A stretch of 64,000 nucleotides of DNA, from assembly GCA_023634235.1 (NCBI GenBank), contig JAMKCF010000014.1, positions 7,341,001-7,405,000 on the forward strand, in the 5' to 3' direction. The notes under the pieces were generated by a model, which was not told the origin of the DNA, made no database searches, and saw only the letters and a list, made by a program, of their open reading frames with translations. This document shows, in pieces, positions 1 to 11,077 of the stretch (positions within the stretch are counted from its first letter, which is position 1; the number at the start of each line of letters is the position of its first letter). Origin of the DNA: Pisaster brevispinus. Lineage: Eukaryota; Echinodermata; Asteroidea; Forcipulatida; Asteriidae. The position numbers and the translations under genes were made by a program.

Positions 1-361
1 ACAGGCCTTCCAAATGGGTTTAGCACATATTTTCATGACATCCCACATGACAGTCCCAATCATTGCCCTGCTGACTGATGCATTGGGCTTTCTGTCATTC
101 CGTAGACTATCCTTGCAGCCGGGGTTCATCCTCTACATTGGAGTCAGAAGCCCAGCATGCATTGACTGTATGTGGAAGCATGACTCCAGTAGAATCCAGT
201 GGGGAATTGCTTGATGTTGAATGTTGCCGCTCAACAGATGCTGATGCTTCCTGATAACAATAATAAAGACATTTGTAAAGCGCCTAAAGCAATAATGATG
301 AGCGCATAAAGAAAACAATAAAATATACTATGAGTGAAAGATACAATTACAAATAAGCAGA
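1..361. other. No assignable gene
   Basis: No recognised gene. On the minus strand about 100-250 reads as a Ser/Thr-rich peptide after an acceptor-like site near 252, and about 14-130 reads openly in another frame. The two could be pieces of an exon or of a decayed mobile ORF, but no domain is recognisable. The right edge (about 335-375) holds a short ACAAATAAG duplication that abuts the LINE tail next door. Confidence 0.3.
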
Positions 362-880
362 TTACAAATAAGTAGCTTCAAACAAATGAGTTTTTAACAG
401 AGACTTAAAACAGTGTAAAGAACTAGCCTGGCGAATATGCACAGGAAGACTATTCCAAAGAAATGGTGCGGCGTAAGAAAATGATCTGTGGCCATAAAAA
501 ATGGACGAAGCTCTTGTAGTTGAAAGCAATGACTGTTGAGATGAACGTAAAGTCCAAGTAGGGGAATAATGGTGAACAAGTTCAGATAAATAAGCAGGAG
601 ATTGACATGTTTGAGCTTTGAAAGTTAACAAAAGAATTTTATAAATAGTACGAAACTTAACTGGGAGCCAATGCAATTTCATTAGCACTGGTGTAATATG
701 GTGAGAACGAGGCAAGCAAGAAACGAGGCGAGCAGCAGTGTTTTGTACACGTTGAATTTTAGCAAGATCTTTATCAGGGAGTCCATACAGAAGAGAATTG
801 CCGGAATCAAGTCTAGTTGTGACGAAAGCGTCAACAAGACGAAGAGTAGTAGCTTCATGAGTTGGTGGTGGTGTACCACT
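362..880 (-). mobile_element. LINE (non-LTR retrotransposon) 3' end, RT C-terminus, decayed
   Basis: Read leftwards, this is the C-terminal end of a CR1/L2-type reverse transcriptase. Visible motifs in order are a DSGNSLLYGLP-like segment (about 830-770), KIQRVQNTAARLV (about 770-730, split by a frameshift), HITPVLMKLHWLPVKFRTIYKIL (about 700-630) and the terminal SYAAPFLWNSLPVHIR block (about 480-420), followed by a stop near 362. A frameshift near 700-720 separates the two open segments. No endonuclease or RT catalytic core is present, as expected for a 5'-truncated insertion. The ACAAATAAG duplications at 340-375 fit a LINE 3' tail. The family is clear from the motif order; the clade is not. 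Confidence 0.8.
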
Positions 881-1387
881 TGTGGTTGCTCTTTTTCCCT
901 CCTCCTTTTTAGATTTAAAAACAAGAACGCATTATTTTTGTACATACCTACTTTTTCAGTTGAGGTTGGAAGGCTACCAAAATGCCAAGATATTTGACAC
1001 CAGAGGTCTGGTTTGGATTTTTTCTTTTAAATGAACAACTCTGTTTAAAGTGCATTTTTGTACTATTCAAAGGAGAAATTATTTTCATGTAAAGATTTTC
1101 TTAAGAATTTTGGCTATAAATCAGCATTACATTGACAAAAACCCAATTAACGATGACCCAACCTGTCATAACAACAGAAGTTGTATTTTCGAGCCACACA
1201 GTTTAATCATGGAGAAAATACAACTCACAAACAAAAGGAGAAACCAACTTGGGTACAAAATTAATAACCATGACAGTATGGCTGATAAGGCCCGTTGTAA
1301 AATGTGTGTGACATTGTCATCGTCGGCAGAAATAAGGGAGTAAAACTAAGAGTTTTGTAGCCAAAGTGAATGCAAGGATCAGCCTAT
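881..1387. other. No gene seen
   Basis: AT-rich sequence with short accidental open frames on both strands. No domain, RNA gene or repeat array could be supported. Confidence 0.3.
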
Positions 1388-1482
1388 TGTATCCCAGATA
1401 CATAGGTGTATCCCAGATAGATTGGTATATTACAGATACATTGGTGTATCCTAGATAAATTGGTGTATCCCAGATGGATTGG
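1388..1482. repeat. 19-bp minisatellite, 5 units
   Basis: Five tandem units based on TGTATCCCAGATACATAGG, with the period held at 19 bp while the sequence diverges (ATACATAGG, ATAGATTGG, ATACATTGG, ATAAATTGG, ATGGATTGG). Confidence 0.85.
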
Positions 1483-1517
1483 GGAATGAGCCAGAAAAAA
1501 AAGTTAAAGGGAGAACA

Positions 1518-1920
1518 GAAAGCTACGGAAGTGTATAAAGGACATGGTAAAAAAAAAAACCTATTCCGCCCGGGCGAATTACTATTTCGCCCGGGCGGAT
1601 TACTATTTCGCCCGGGCGGATTACCATGTCCTTTATGCACTTCCATAATATTGACAGGTGAACTCGCACGATTATGAATGCCGTGCACTGTTTGAAGTCT
1701 GTTGAGCAGTAATCCGCCCGGGCTAAATAGTAATCCGCCCGGGCTAAATAGTAATCCGCCCGGGCGAAATAGTAATCCGCCCGGGCGAAATAGTAATCCG
1801 CCCTGGCGAAATAGTAATCCGCCCTGGCGAAATAGTAATCCGCCCGGGCGGAATAGTAATCCGCCCGGGCGGAATAGCTTTTTTTTTTACAATGTCCTTT
1901 ATACACTTCCGTAGAAAGCT
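1518..1920. mobile_element. Foldback element built from 21-bp GCCCGGGC repeats
   Basis: The ends are inverted repeats of about 50 bp: ACGGAAGTGTATAAAGGACA at 1524-1543 has its complement at 1894-1913, each followed inwards by an A/T homopolymer and CCCGGGCG. The interior at 1711-1878 is an 8-unit array with period exactly 21 bp (AATCCGCCCGGGCGAAATAGT); the unit core CGCCCGGGCG is itself a palindrome. A shorter nested foldback lies at 1526-1645, since the same end sequence recurs inverted at 1623-1645. Because 21 is a multiple of 3, the array stays open on both strands (NPPGRNS and SARADYY repeats); these reading frames are by-products of the period, not genes. Confidence 0.85.
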
Positions 1921-2239
1921 GAAAGCCAAGAACATTTACGAACTCATAGGGAAGAGTTTTAGGAATTACGAGTAAGTTTTCATTGGCATAGTTTCTTTGA
2001 CAAAGGAAACTATATCAAGACCACGAGATGGAGGAAAATGATAAAATGTATTTACAGGTAGATTTGAATAAGAAGTTACAGGATGGAAGAAAAGTTGTAA
2101 GTGAACAACGGACCTTGTACCAGCAATCTTTTAATGGCAAAACTCACAAAATCTAGTTGTTACTTTAACAACCCAAAGCATATTACAATTAAATAACAGT
2201 GAAACATACTTAATAAGCACATGTCGTGTTCCATTTTTT
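1921..2239. other. No gene seen
   Basis: AT-rich flank between the foldback element and the 3' end of the minus-strand recombinase-like gene; nothing supportable. Confidence 0.3.
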
Positions 2240-4434
2240 AAAATCTTCAATTTGGCCTTTAAGTTACTGTTATGTATTTTATTTCTGAGTTCAGTCCATG
2301 ATTTTCCATCAAGGAGAGTGCCACCTCTCTTCAACAGTAAGAGACACAATGACTTTCCTGGTACTCTTTTAGTTCTTGACAGTGTTCGAACTTCAGTTTG
2401 GGAAAAAAGGAATTGTTCTTGATTTTTCTTCCATTTATTGTATTTTCTTTGCAACTTAACTTTCCGGGGCGACTGCTTTGACTTGGATGTACCACTTGGT
2501 TTACAACTTGGTTTAAAATGTAGTTTAGCAAGTTGTTTACAATGTGGTTTACTTCTTATTTTCCTTTGTTCAACCCCTTGATTAATATCTTCTGTCTGTT
2601 CAACTTCAGTGTCATCATCATGGTCTTCATCACTTTCACCTGTCTGTTCAACTTCAATGTCATCATCACTTTCACTCTCTTCATCATTATAGGCAGGCAG
2701 GGACTCATCAAACTCAAGAGTTACGTCTTCCCTTGAACTGGGAAATTTTTCCTTCTTGGGCAAGATTCAATAACTTGCTCATTTTGGCAAGAAGGATTGT
2801 CTCCATTGGAAGCCGATAATATTCGCAATGAACTGATACATCGTGGCCCATGTGAGTGGCCAGTTGTTCTAATTCATTTTCTTTGAGGTCCAACAGTTGG
2901 GAAAGTGTAGCAAGGTGCTTTCTAAGTTTAGTGCACCTATGCTTCAATGTGGGAGATGCCACTGATGCAAGTTGGGCCATGACCTGGTAGGCCCTGATGG
3001 GAGTGGAAGCACTATCACTTGCTCTTGAAAACATAAACTGTTTGGCTTTGTTGTACTCGGCAAGAAGGTCCATACTCTCCTTCAAGTAGGGAGGGAGTAG
3101 TATTGGAACACCTCTTCCTCTTTTGCCTCTGACCATAATGAGAGTGAGTCTTTTCAGAGCCACTCTCTCAGGGGCTGTAAGCGACTTCCTTACTTCATCA
3201 TGGACTGGTGTTTTGTTCTGAACACTGTCCATGTAGCTCAACTTCCTTAGGACGTCTCCTGTTGTAAAGAATTACATGGGCAAGTGTAATTCGAGCAAGA
3301 TCTCTGTATGTTGTATCAGAGATCTCTTCTGCTTTCAAGCTATCTCCACTCTTCTTTAAAAAACATTGAATTTTACGCAGTCCTCAGTTAGAGGGAGAAT
3401 CTTGGGAGATTTCCTGGATCTCTCTTGCTGTTGGCGATGAGCACCTGAGGTTACATGTACTTTGCACTCTGTTTTCAACAGATGCAGAAAATCATCTACC
3501 ACAGAGACCTTCTCACGGTTTTGTTGTCGAATATAATTATTTTTAACAATGACAGCCAGGTCTGTCAGGGCGAAACCGACCCTTAAAGCTGTTGAGTAGG
3601 CGTGGTAGGACTGGTTTTTCTTATTGTATTGTAACCGGACAAATTGAGAGCTGCTTTGACAATTCATTGTCAAAGGAGGATGGCTCTACTAAGTCATTTG
3701 CCTGCTTGATACCACTGTCCAGTTGTCTTGAAATGTCAAGGACCTTGGGCAGTGTTCTCCCCTTTTCTACTGGAATTACATCGCCCAAACAAGTTGCTTC
3801 CTTGTATGATCTCTCTGTCATTTCTCACTATTAGTGACACTGTGTCCCTTTTCATGTTATTGAGTACATTGTTAACATGAAAAGATAGGTTGAACTTTGT
3901 GGGTATGAGCATACGGCCTTCCCTGACGAAGTTATTGTGTGATGTGCTAGCCTTATTGTGAGAGTGACATAATATTTTGTATTTCCAGAGTGACAGACGG
4001 TGAAGGTACCCTAGGCAGTCGGTACAGGGGACGTAGTCATTTATTGTGTGTTTTCCAACCTTGTTGTCCACAGGCCTCTTTCGGACAACGAGGTCGGTGC
4101 ATTTTTGTTGATGCACCAATATGTTGTGTTCATGATTTCCCATATTTCTGATGTGCTGCCACTTTTGCCTTCTCTGTCGTTTGCCCTCTTTAGGCACAGC
4201 TAGTACTTCAGCAACCAAATCTTCTTTTGAGTGAACTCTTCGACAGTGACATGCCAAGTTTTTATGTGGTGCCTCACAATAAAGACAGTAACAATATTTG
4301 CTAGTATGAACGTCTACTACATACATATTGCTTGAGTCCAAAACAGGTTGCCCGGGATGCATGTCAACAGGTCTGCTACTTTCTGTAGTCTTGGAAGTAA
4401 TTGCTGTGTCGGGGTTGATATTGTCACAACACTC
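2240..4434 (-). pseudogene. Tyrosine-recombinase-fold protein (Crypton-like), frameshifted
   Basis: Read leftwards, one long protein is recovered across at least five frame changes (near 3775, 3660, 3365, 3245 and 2745). The N-terminal part (4434-3780) has zinc-ligand-like pairs (YCLYC, VPCTDCLGY) and HCRRVHS. Then follow a PLTED block (about 3380), a helix ARITLAHVILYNRRR (about 3290-3250, candidate first catalytic Arg), MVRGKRGRGVPILL (about 3130), and TKLRKHLATLSQLL...HMGHD..VH..YY (about 2940-2810), which matches the HxxR/GH...Tyr end of tyrosine recombinases. An acidic linker (2700-2580) and a C-terminal KRVPGK...KSWTELRNKIHN domain (about 2370-2270) complete the order I know from a multicopy invertebrate and fish family. 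No RT is attached, so Crypton fits better than DIRS. The frameshifts indicate decay. The recombinase fold is well supported; the Crypton name is inference. Confidence 0.7.
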
Positions 4435-5626
4435 TGTCAAAGCAATAAAAAGCAGATCTCTTTAATGTATAATTGACCAACACATTCCCAACACGTTCTC
4501 ATTCCAAAATCAATTATTCTTTAATGCTGTGAGTGAAAATGGATCTTGATTTAAGTTCAAAGAGACCAAAGTGGTGTTGAAAAAACACAGAAAAAGCAAC
4601 AACAAAAACAGCCTAAACTCCCCAAACCATCCAACACAATTACGTAAGACGATAAATATTTTAGCAGAGTTGACTTCATAAGCACTCTTGACATCCAGAA
4701 CATAACTGTCAAGTGTGGTATAATCATAGACAGAAAGATTCACATATTTCCTTTGAGTATTCTTTGTTACCATTTACAGGGACAGCCGTTTAATTTATTA
4801 AACCCATAAAAACCTTGTAAATTTCGTATAAAAGTATGGTTTCGATAGTATAAAACAAAGTTGGTAAACTTTTACAATATTGTTCTGAACTCTTCGGAAC
4901 GACCTTTGGTTTCGTTGCATTTTTGTTTCTCTCATCTTTCCACCAAACCCCATTGACTAAATACATGACTTTTTCATCGGCATATCTGAAAGCATATATG
5001 CCTTGACTTTGTTTTAGATATAATTAAACTAATATTATTCATCAAATAACCACGTGACAACTACTTGATTATGTAATTATAGTCAATTTTCTTTAAGACG
5101 CATCTCCAGAAGTATTTTTTTCAGTTATAGACTTGTTGGGCAATGTTAATGTACATTGGGGGTATTTTTTATCGTTTCCTGAACCGTACCTCAAGAGGTG
5201 TACTTGTTAAGTATTGCACATGTTGTAAATGTGCATTGTGGTATCCTGACTCCAAATTGACCTCAACTTTAAGATGAGCAGGAACATAGACTGTAAATTT
5301 ATTGTGCCATTTACTACCTGCATTACAACAAATGCAACAGCCTGTGTCTGTCCATAAGAAAAGCACAACTTTAGTTTAGTTTGAGGTTTTACGCCTTATT
5401 TCTTGTGTGTGAACAGCAAGTTATAATTATTAAATGCATTTGTAAAGCAGCTACAATCAATCGCCATTTTACCCTCTGCAACAGAAGAATTTAAGGATAA
5501 TACAATTTTTTTCCCCAGAATTAATTAAGGAGGGCGAGTTCTTAAAGGAACTAATAAATCTTAGCGGCAGTGACACTGTAAACCGAGTAACATACATTTT
5601 TTCACTATATCAGGAGTGTTTCTTAC

Positions 5627-5740
5627 ATGTTTTGTGGTCACAGGAGATTGGTCACAGTCTTCATCACTGCTGTCATCACTGTTGTCCTCTGGTATGTATT
5701 CACTCCCTGATGAATCACTGGCTGTGTCTATCACATCACC
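5627..5740 (-). CDS. Candidate acidic exon upstream of the recombinase-like gene
   Basis: A 114-bp block, open in one frame, with an acceptor (CTATTACAG) and a donor (GTAAGAA). It encodes an acidic, Ser-rich peptide (SDSSGSEYIPEDNSDDSSDED). Phases at both ends are 0, compatible with an upstream exon ending at 6402 and with an acceptor near 4434 (TGACAGAG) that opens the recombinase body. Acidic N-termini are common in this protein family. Supported only by splice signals and composition. Confidence 0.4.
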
Positions 5741-6401
5741 CTGTAATAGAGTCAATAGATATTTCCAAGTTAGAAAAATCCTCTTATCAAGATGAAAGAA
5801 CTGTGCCAAAGAATTAAATAGGAATTACCCGTCGTGATCTATCTTTGATAAAACAGTCTTCAGGTGAAACATTTAATAGGCTTCACTACCCTAAGTCCGC
5901 CCCACCTGTTTAGTATCTCTAGTTGGTAGACTAGAGTCTGCCCTTAAAATGTATGACTGGATAAAAGTAGAAACAATACTTAGAATAGCTGAAATATTTT
6001 TCGCTAGTTGGAATTCAGCAAAAGGAGAACAGTTGTGTTATTTATGACTAGATTACTTCTTCCAAAAACAAATACATAAAAACATACAATATTAAAGAGC
6101 TAAGATGACCTGTTTAATATACTGTTATGCGATGCATAAAACATTGAAAAGGTAAAAATGCCACAATTCAAACCATCATTTGCAGGTAATAACCTGCCCT
6201 TTGAGCCATCTTTAGTTTACAGATAGTCATCGCCTGTGTTTTGACCAATTTGATGGTACAAAAAAGGCTGATTTTAACACTGGATTGCTCGAGGGGGAAA
6301 AAAAGGTTCAAGTTTTCATTTGCAAAAAAAACAAACATTTAATTTAGTTTTTCAAAAGCAAATTAGGCGATGCATCTTTCAGTCACATTTTATTTTCTTA
6401 C

Positions 6402-6448
6402 CTCTTTGCTGGAGATTTCATCTGCCCTTTCAACTGATGATGATTCCC
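6402..6448 (-). CDS. Candidate small upstream exon
   Basis: A 47-bp block with acceptor CTTTCAAG and donor GTAAGAAA. In the frame that joins the 5627-5740 exon in phase 0 it reads ESSSVERADEISSKE, again acidic. Its length and phase agree with being spliced to the next exon, but a block this short can arise by chance. Confidence 0.25.
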
Positions 6449-7484
6449 CTTGAAAGTACACAAGAAAATAAAAGTGAGATTTACCTTCAAAATCCATAAA
6501 TACTTTCAAGATATGATATTGAAAAAAAATGGTTTTCCTATTTGAAAATATAGCAACTGCACTTATAACTGCAAAACTTTTTATTCAAGTTCATTGAGTA
6601 GTTCCAAGCAGAAAGTGAGGCCAGAAATATCTATTAATTTGTTCAAATAATGAAAAAGGATATGAGGGCCGGAGGTCCTATCAAAATAGTACAGTTCGCA
6701 ATAATTACTGTGAGCTTTTCTCAGCCTGTCGTATCTTTGTGACCAAATTGAATAAGTAGTTTAAACTGCATTGGCATTTTCGCTTTAGGGTCACTTCTAG
6801 ATAAAAATAGTATTTCCAATGCTCATTTAAGGAAAGAAACAATTCAAAACATTCTTTTATGATAATGGTCTTAACACCAGTAAGCTGTTTCTTCAAGTAC
6901 ATAATGTTTGAGAGGCTCAAGATGGTATGCACTAATGCATGCCGTCACCCAATCAAGTTTCACAATTGGAACACTCAGAACTGCAAAACAAAATAAAAAT
7001 AAATATCAGTTTGTACAACAAACCAGAAATTGCTTTTACCCAGTTATATTTTGCCCAGCTCTTTTAACAGTGTACGAATGCTTGAACGTGAAATAGGCTG
7101 CTTTTTGCAGGTTTATTTTAATATTTCACTAGGAATTCAAAGGTACTGTACATTTTCACCATGCTTCAGTTGAATTCCTACTGTTAACAATAATGGTTTA
7201 AAGTGCATAATAAATGCTTATAATTTGTAATTTGACAGTATGGGATTTGTAGTAGATGACAAATTAAGACAAATGTCTTTGTTTGAGCAGCGCACAGTAA
7301 ATCAGATGATAAACTAAACCTTCCCAGTTGTTCAAACTAGTGTTTTTCTATCAAGCTTGTTCCCATGTCATGGCTAATGGACTTATGTACTTTAAAGTAA
7401 TGTTAAGTGTATAACACCACCTAGTAGTAAATGTTGAGACACTATTTCTTTTTATTATGTAATAAGGTATAACCCCAAAGCTAT

Positions 7485-8345
7485 ACTTTCCCAATGGTTA
7501 ACCTAAAGAATTAACCTGCTTATTTCCATGACAAGCAACCTTTTGTAAATTATCACTTGAATTAACTTGTAAATATTATGTTTTGTGTTGGAAAAATGCT
7601 TGTAAATGTTTGGTTCAAGAACCCATAAAACAGTTTAATGCAGGTTGAAATACTTTATTGAGAGAGCGAGAGCCGAGTTATATGAAATAAGTCTTATAAA
7701 TGGGTTTAAAACATTTCCCACAAATTGTTTATACGCTGCCGGTATGTGGATATAATGGGCAACATGTTTAGTGATATAATTTATTGTGTCATGTTGGCTC
7801 ATTTAATTTAATTTGAAAAGGAAACCAGTATTTACTATTTGTCATTATAAAAAACACAGGATTTCTTTCATTTGTCAAATTTCGTTGACAAAGTAAAACT
7901 ATTAATTATCAATTGTTCGTTTGGTCTATTAAACTTCGTTTAAGAATTCGACCAACTTGGCAAACAGTAACATGTTTGCAGTTTTTAGGTAGATAATGCT
8001 TTTAAATGTGATGGAAGTATTTTTAAGTTGTTATAATTACATATTGAATTTAATGTCTGTTATTTTTAGTTTTGTTATTTATTTGCTTATAAAAGCGAAC
8101 TCTAGGGGGAAACTTTACTAACTTGAAAGGTATAGACAACATAATGAACAAAAATAAACAAACCAATAAGTTCAACATTGAGTCCTCAGTTGTAAGTGTT
8201 TTTAAAAAAGCAAAGTTATTCCTTGAAGAACATTTCACAGATTAAAAGTAAACTATATTGTTTCTTATATTCACCAAACCAAGTAACTAAATTTAAGTTT
8301 TCCCAAATTATTTCCTAATCAAGCGACTTTGGCTTTGGCTGTAGA
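7485..8345 (+). repeat. Dispersed repeat copy 1 (pairs with 15575-16660)
   Basis: The segment aligns in the same orientation with 15575-16660: shared blocks include GAGCAACCTTTTGTAA-type sequence near 7540/15640, the TAGATAATGC(C/T)TTTAAATGTGATGGAAGTATTT block near 7990/16040, and the GAAGAACATT(T/A)CACAGATTAAAAGTA block near 8227/16542. The second copy has extra sequence (about 16160-16500). No coding signal in either. Confidence 0.75.
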
Positions 8346-8607
8346 CCATGTTGTCTTAACGACAGTGCTGTGTGATACAAGTATATATACATAGTTTGTG
8401 TGGATATAATAATGATTAAAGTTGTGTGCATTTAAACGATTAAAGTTACAACGTGGAAATAAAACTTGTCCCCTTTGTCAGCTAGTTTATGTCGTATTAG
8501 TTAATCAATTTTCAAATGGGAAAAGATTCAAATACATACATGAACGATAAAAGTCAAACTTTGGAAACAAATCTAATCTCAATGTTATTTTATAAATAGA
8601 CTTATCT

Positions 8608-8854
8608 GGGCCAAATTTCATGGCTCTGCTTACTGCCGAATTCTGCGCTTGCCATCACCATTCTTCGCTTACTGTGCAAGCGCCGAATTTCTGTGCTAGC
8701 TGTGTAAGCGTAGAATGCCTAGTAACGTGGAGTACACACGCGCACAAGCAAAGAATCCCTACTAGCCCATGAAATAGGCTTGGCGTAAGCCCGGAATTCC
8801 CTGCTTCTGCTTCTGATTCTTTGCTTAGGGTAAGCAGAGCCATAAAATTGGGCC
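8608..8854. mobile_element. 247-bp TIR element (MITE), intact copy
   Basis: Terminal inverted repeats read GGGCCAAATTTCATGGCTCT at the left and its complement (AGAGCCATAAAATTGGGCC) at the right. There is no coding capacity. A second copy of exactly the same total length is split in two at 29980-30048 and 35307-35484. The end sequence is of a type I associate with echinoderm genomes. Confidence 0.85.
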
Positions 8855-8859
8855 GTGCT

Positions 8860-9048
8860 GGGCCCAATTTCATAAAGAATGTAAGCACAAAAAGTTGCTA
8901 AGCACAGGAAATTATCTTGCTTAGCAGAAACAGGTTACCAGCCAATATTCCATAAAATTTATGTTGTTGCCAGTGGTACCCCGCTCATTTCTTGCTAAGT
9001 AAAGAAATTTGCTAATTTTTTTATTAACAGCTTTATGAAATTGGGCCC
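8860..9048. mobile_element. 189-bp TIR element (second GGGCCC MITE family)
   Basis: Starts GGGCCCAATTTCATAAAG and ends with CTTTATGAAATTGGGCCC, an almost perfect inverted repeat. The interior carries GCTAAGCAC/GCTTAGC motifs. It lies 5 bp after the previous element and is non-coding. Confidence 0.85.
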
Positions 9049-9389
9049 TGTTCTTTTCTCGCCAGCAGGAAGATGCTGGCTTGGAACCAAGCGATATAGG
9101 CCTACAGTATAGATTGTGTTGTGTGTGCATGATGTAGTCATAGAGCAAGGAATGATGTACAGTCAGTAGTTGTGTTAGACCTCCTTTCTCTTTGGTTAGA
9201 CCACAGACATACCAAAAAGGTGAGTTCAGTGAGTGAGCAATGAATAAGTTTTTTTTCTCGGAGAATAAATAAATCAGTGTGTTTCATATTGAACGGAGTT
9301 TGAGTTCGTTTGTTTTCTGTCTGGGTTCGGCTGCAGAGCAAACAAGGATACAGTTGGCAGAACGTTACACTATACTGAGAATGGAAACA
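9049..9389. other. No gene seen
   Basis: No supportable feature; includes a short T-rich tract near 9248. Confidence 0.3.
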
Positions 9390-9690
9390 GGTCAACTCGT
9401 ACCCAGGTCAACTCGTACCCAAGTCAACTCGTACCCAAAATATTGTACCCAAGTCAACTCGTACCCAAGTTAACTCGTACCCAGGTTAACTCGTACCCAG
9501 GTTAACTCGTACCCAGGTCAACTCGTACCAAAGTGAACTCGTACCCAGGTTAACTCGTACCCAAGTCAACTCGTACCCAAGTCAACTCGTACCGTCTAAC
9601 GTACGTTGCATGCAGAGGAGAAAGAAGTTCCGTGAGTTCACCTGGGTACGAGTTGACTTGGGTACGAGATGACCCGAATTCCTGAGAATG
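9390..9690. repeat. 16-bp minisatellite with an inverted end
   Basis: About 13 tandem units of CAACTCGTACCCAGGT/AAGT, period 16 bp, from 9390 to 9598. After a 35-bp spacer the same unit recurs inverted (TGGGTACGAGTTGACTTGG, 9644-9668). The array therefore can fold into a hairpin, like the arrays at 1518-1920 and 10088-10315. Confidence 0.85.
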
Positions 9691-9704
9691 GGTCATCCCA
9701 AATA

Positions 9705-9845
9705 GACTGTGCAAGTCTCTAGCATATTCGAACATTGGGACCAGTTGAAGTGCGTGAGTTTGTTTCCTTAATGCGTTAAAGCAATATAAGTGGGACCAAA
9801 GTGGTCCTTAAAAATGTTCAGAATTCGCGCGAGGCTTGCACGGTT
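9705..9845. mobile_element. Palindromic MITE, copy A (diverged)
   Basis: Begins GACTGTGCAAGTCT and ends with the diverged complement GAGGCTTGCACGGT, with inner arms around TTCGAACATT / AATGTTCAGAATT. It is related to the near-perfect hairpin at 55956-56089 (shared GCGTGAGTTTGTTTC, GCGTTAAA). Fragments of the same family appear around 22970-23145. Confidence 0.75.
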
Positions 9846-9879
9846 TCTTACCATTGACTAATGTAATAGACTTCAACCT

Positions 9880-9985
9880 CGTTCCCAGGGGTGATCGATC
9901 TCGCCACGCCATTTTTTTCCCCAGCGTGCCTTGCTCGATCATAACCCCCTGGAACTGGTTCATTAAAACGTGCTATAATCAAATC
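9880..9985 (+). repeat. Dispersed repeat shared with 55567-55670
   Basis: CCTCGTTCCCAGGGGTGATC and the following block, including TGCCTTGCTCGATCATAACC and GGTTCATTAAAA.GTGCTA, recur in the same orientation at 55567-55670 with few differences. Confidence 0.8.
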
Positions 9986-10087
9986 CTTCGGGGAGGACAA
10001 GGAATGCTGTTGGTCTACACACCAGGGTCTACATGGCGTACACGGCAGTGGACTGTGTGTGAGGCGTATACACATCGATGTTTGCGC

Positions 10088-10315
10088 ATCGGTCTTTTTC
10101 AATCAGTCTTTCAATCGATCTTTCAATCGGTCTTTTCTAATCGCTCTTTTTTCATCGATCGATTGGTGGAAAGGAATGATCGATCAGTTGAAAGGAGCAA
10201 TCGATCAATGCAAAGACCGATCGATCGATGCAAAAGAACGATCGATCGATGCAAAAGAATGATCGATCGATGCAAAAGAACGATCGATCGGTGCAAAAGA
10301 ACGATCGGTGTGTTG
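10088..10315. repeat. 21-bp CGATCGATCG minisatellite with opposed halves
   Basis: From about 10150 the unit CGATCGATGCAAAAGAACGAT repeats with period 21 (ATG at 10228, 10249, 10270). The left part (10088-10150) holds degenerate units in the opposite orientation (CTTTTCAATCGATC), so the array is palindromic overall, and each unit has a self-complementary CGATCGATCG core. The frames IDRCKRT (+) and LHRSIVL (-) that run through it are artefacts of the in-frame period. Confidence 0.8.
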
Positions 10316-10436
10316 ATCGGATTAATTGCCTCTTTGGCGTTCCATACTATTGTTGCGTGCGGTTGTGAATTAGGGGAATTCCCATGCACGGAAATGTCTG
10401 ATTTTGCCACCTCGTTTTCATAAACCGCGTGTCGTG

Positions 10437-11077
10437 TTGTTCCAGCCCAACTTGACTATAGTTGGTCCCAACTTGAGTATTAAAGTTGGGAACCCAACTA
10501 CAGTTGGGATCGCCCATAGAATTCAACAGGACCCCGTGATGGATCATGTGTGGATTACTGTGTGACACTACTGCAGAAGCACAAGCTGATGCGATTGGCG
10601 TTTTAACAAGATTCTAAATTTCAAACCTGGGTCTCGGCTCTGTACAAACTCATGTCAAAACTGATGATGGAGGTAGAGCCGGCCGCGGGCCGTTGCCCAG
10701 GACGAGGTTTAGAATGATAGTGTATATCGCTCATAGGACCGCTAAAGAAAACTAACTCGGGTATAAATAGTGTTTTTAGAGGGTTCTGACAGCGGCCTCG
10801 TGCTCATGCCGGGTGACGCTTTCAGTCTCATGTGTAGGCCTACGCATTTAGTTTCCTTTCTCTTGGAAAACCAAAATTCTAATTAATCTAAAATATTCTC
10901 AAGGGAAAGTGGTCTTAAAAAATTCATACTATCATACTTCCATGTTTTTAGTTTAATCATGGGGGAGTTTTGTGTTTACTGCGATCCCAACTATAGTTGG
11001 GACGCCCCAACTTTAACACTCAAGTTGGGACCCGTCCCAACTATAGTTGGGACGATTGTCAAGTTGGGACGGAACAG
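10437..11077. mobile_element. 641-bp TIR element with TA target site
   Basis: Left end TTGTTCCAGCCCAACTTGAC and right end (complement) CTGTTCCGTCCCAACTTGAC are inverted repeats that continue for about 80 bp through several CCCAACTATAGTTGGG palindromes. A paralogous segment at 16860-17110 lacks the element: ACCGC(G/A)TGTCG joins directly to TATCGCTCCC there. The flanks TG (10435-10436) and TA (11078-11079) fit a decayed TA duplication, as in Tc1/mariner-type MITEs. Non-coding. Confidence 0.85.

Larger units (their letters stand above)
4445..7480. other. Largely gene-free AT-rich sequence
   Basis: Apart from the two candidate minus-strand exons at 5627-5740 and 6402-6448 I see no coding block. 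A cysteine-rich minus-strand frame at about 5169-5366 (TGCCICCNAG) followed by a GTAGT donor-like site could be another exon but lacks other support. Confidence 0.3.

Noticed and set aside
1523..1914. Long open frames on both strands rich in NPPGR or SARADYY
   Set aside because: They exist only because the 21-bp unit keeps frame; composition is pure repeat and the locus is a foldback element.
1388..1914. CRISPR-like arrays (also at 9390-9690)
   Set aside because: The arrays have no unique spacers and lie in a eukaryotic genome; they are ordinary minisatellites.
10059..10423. Arg/Asp-rich frames over the CGATCG array
   Set aside because: By-products of the 21-bp period; no independent coding evidence.
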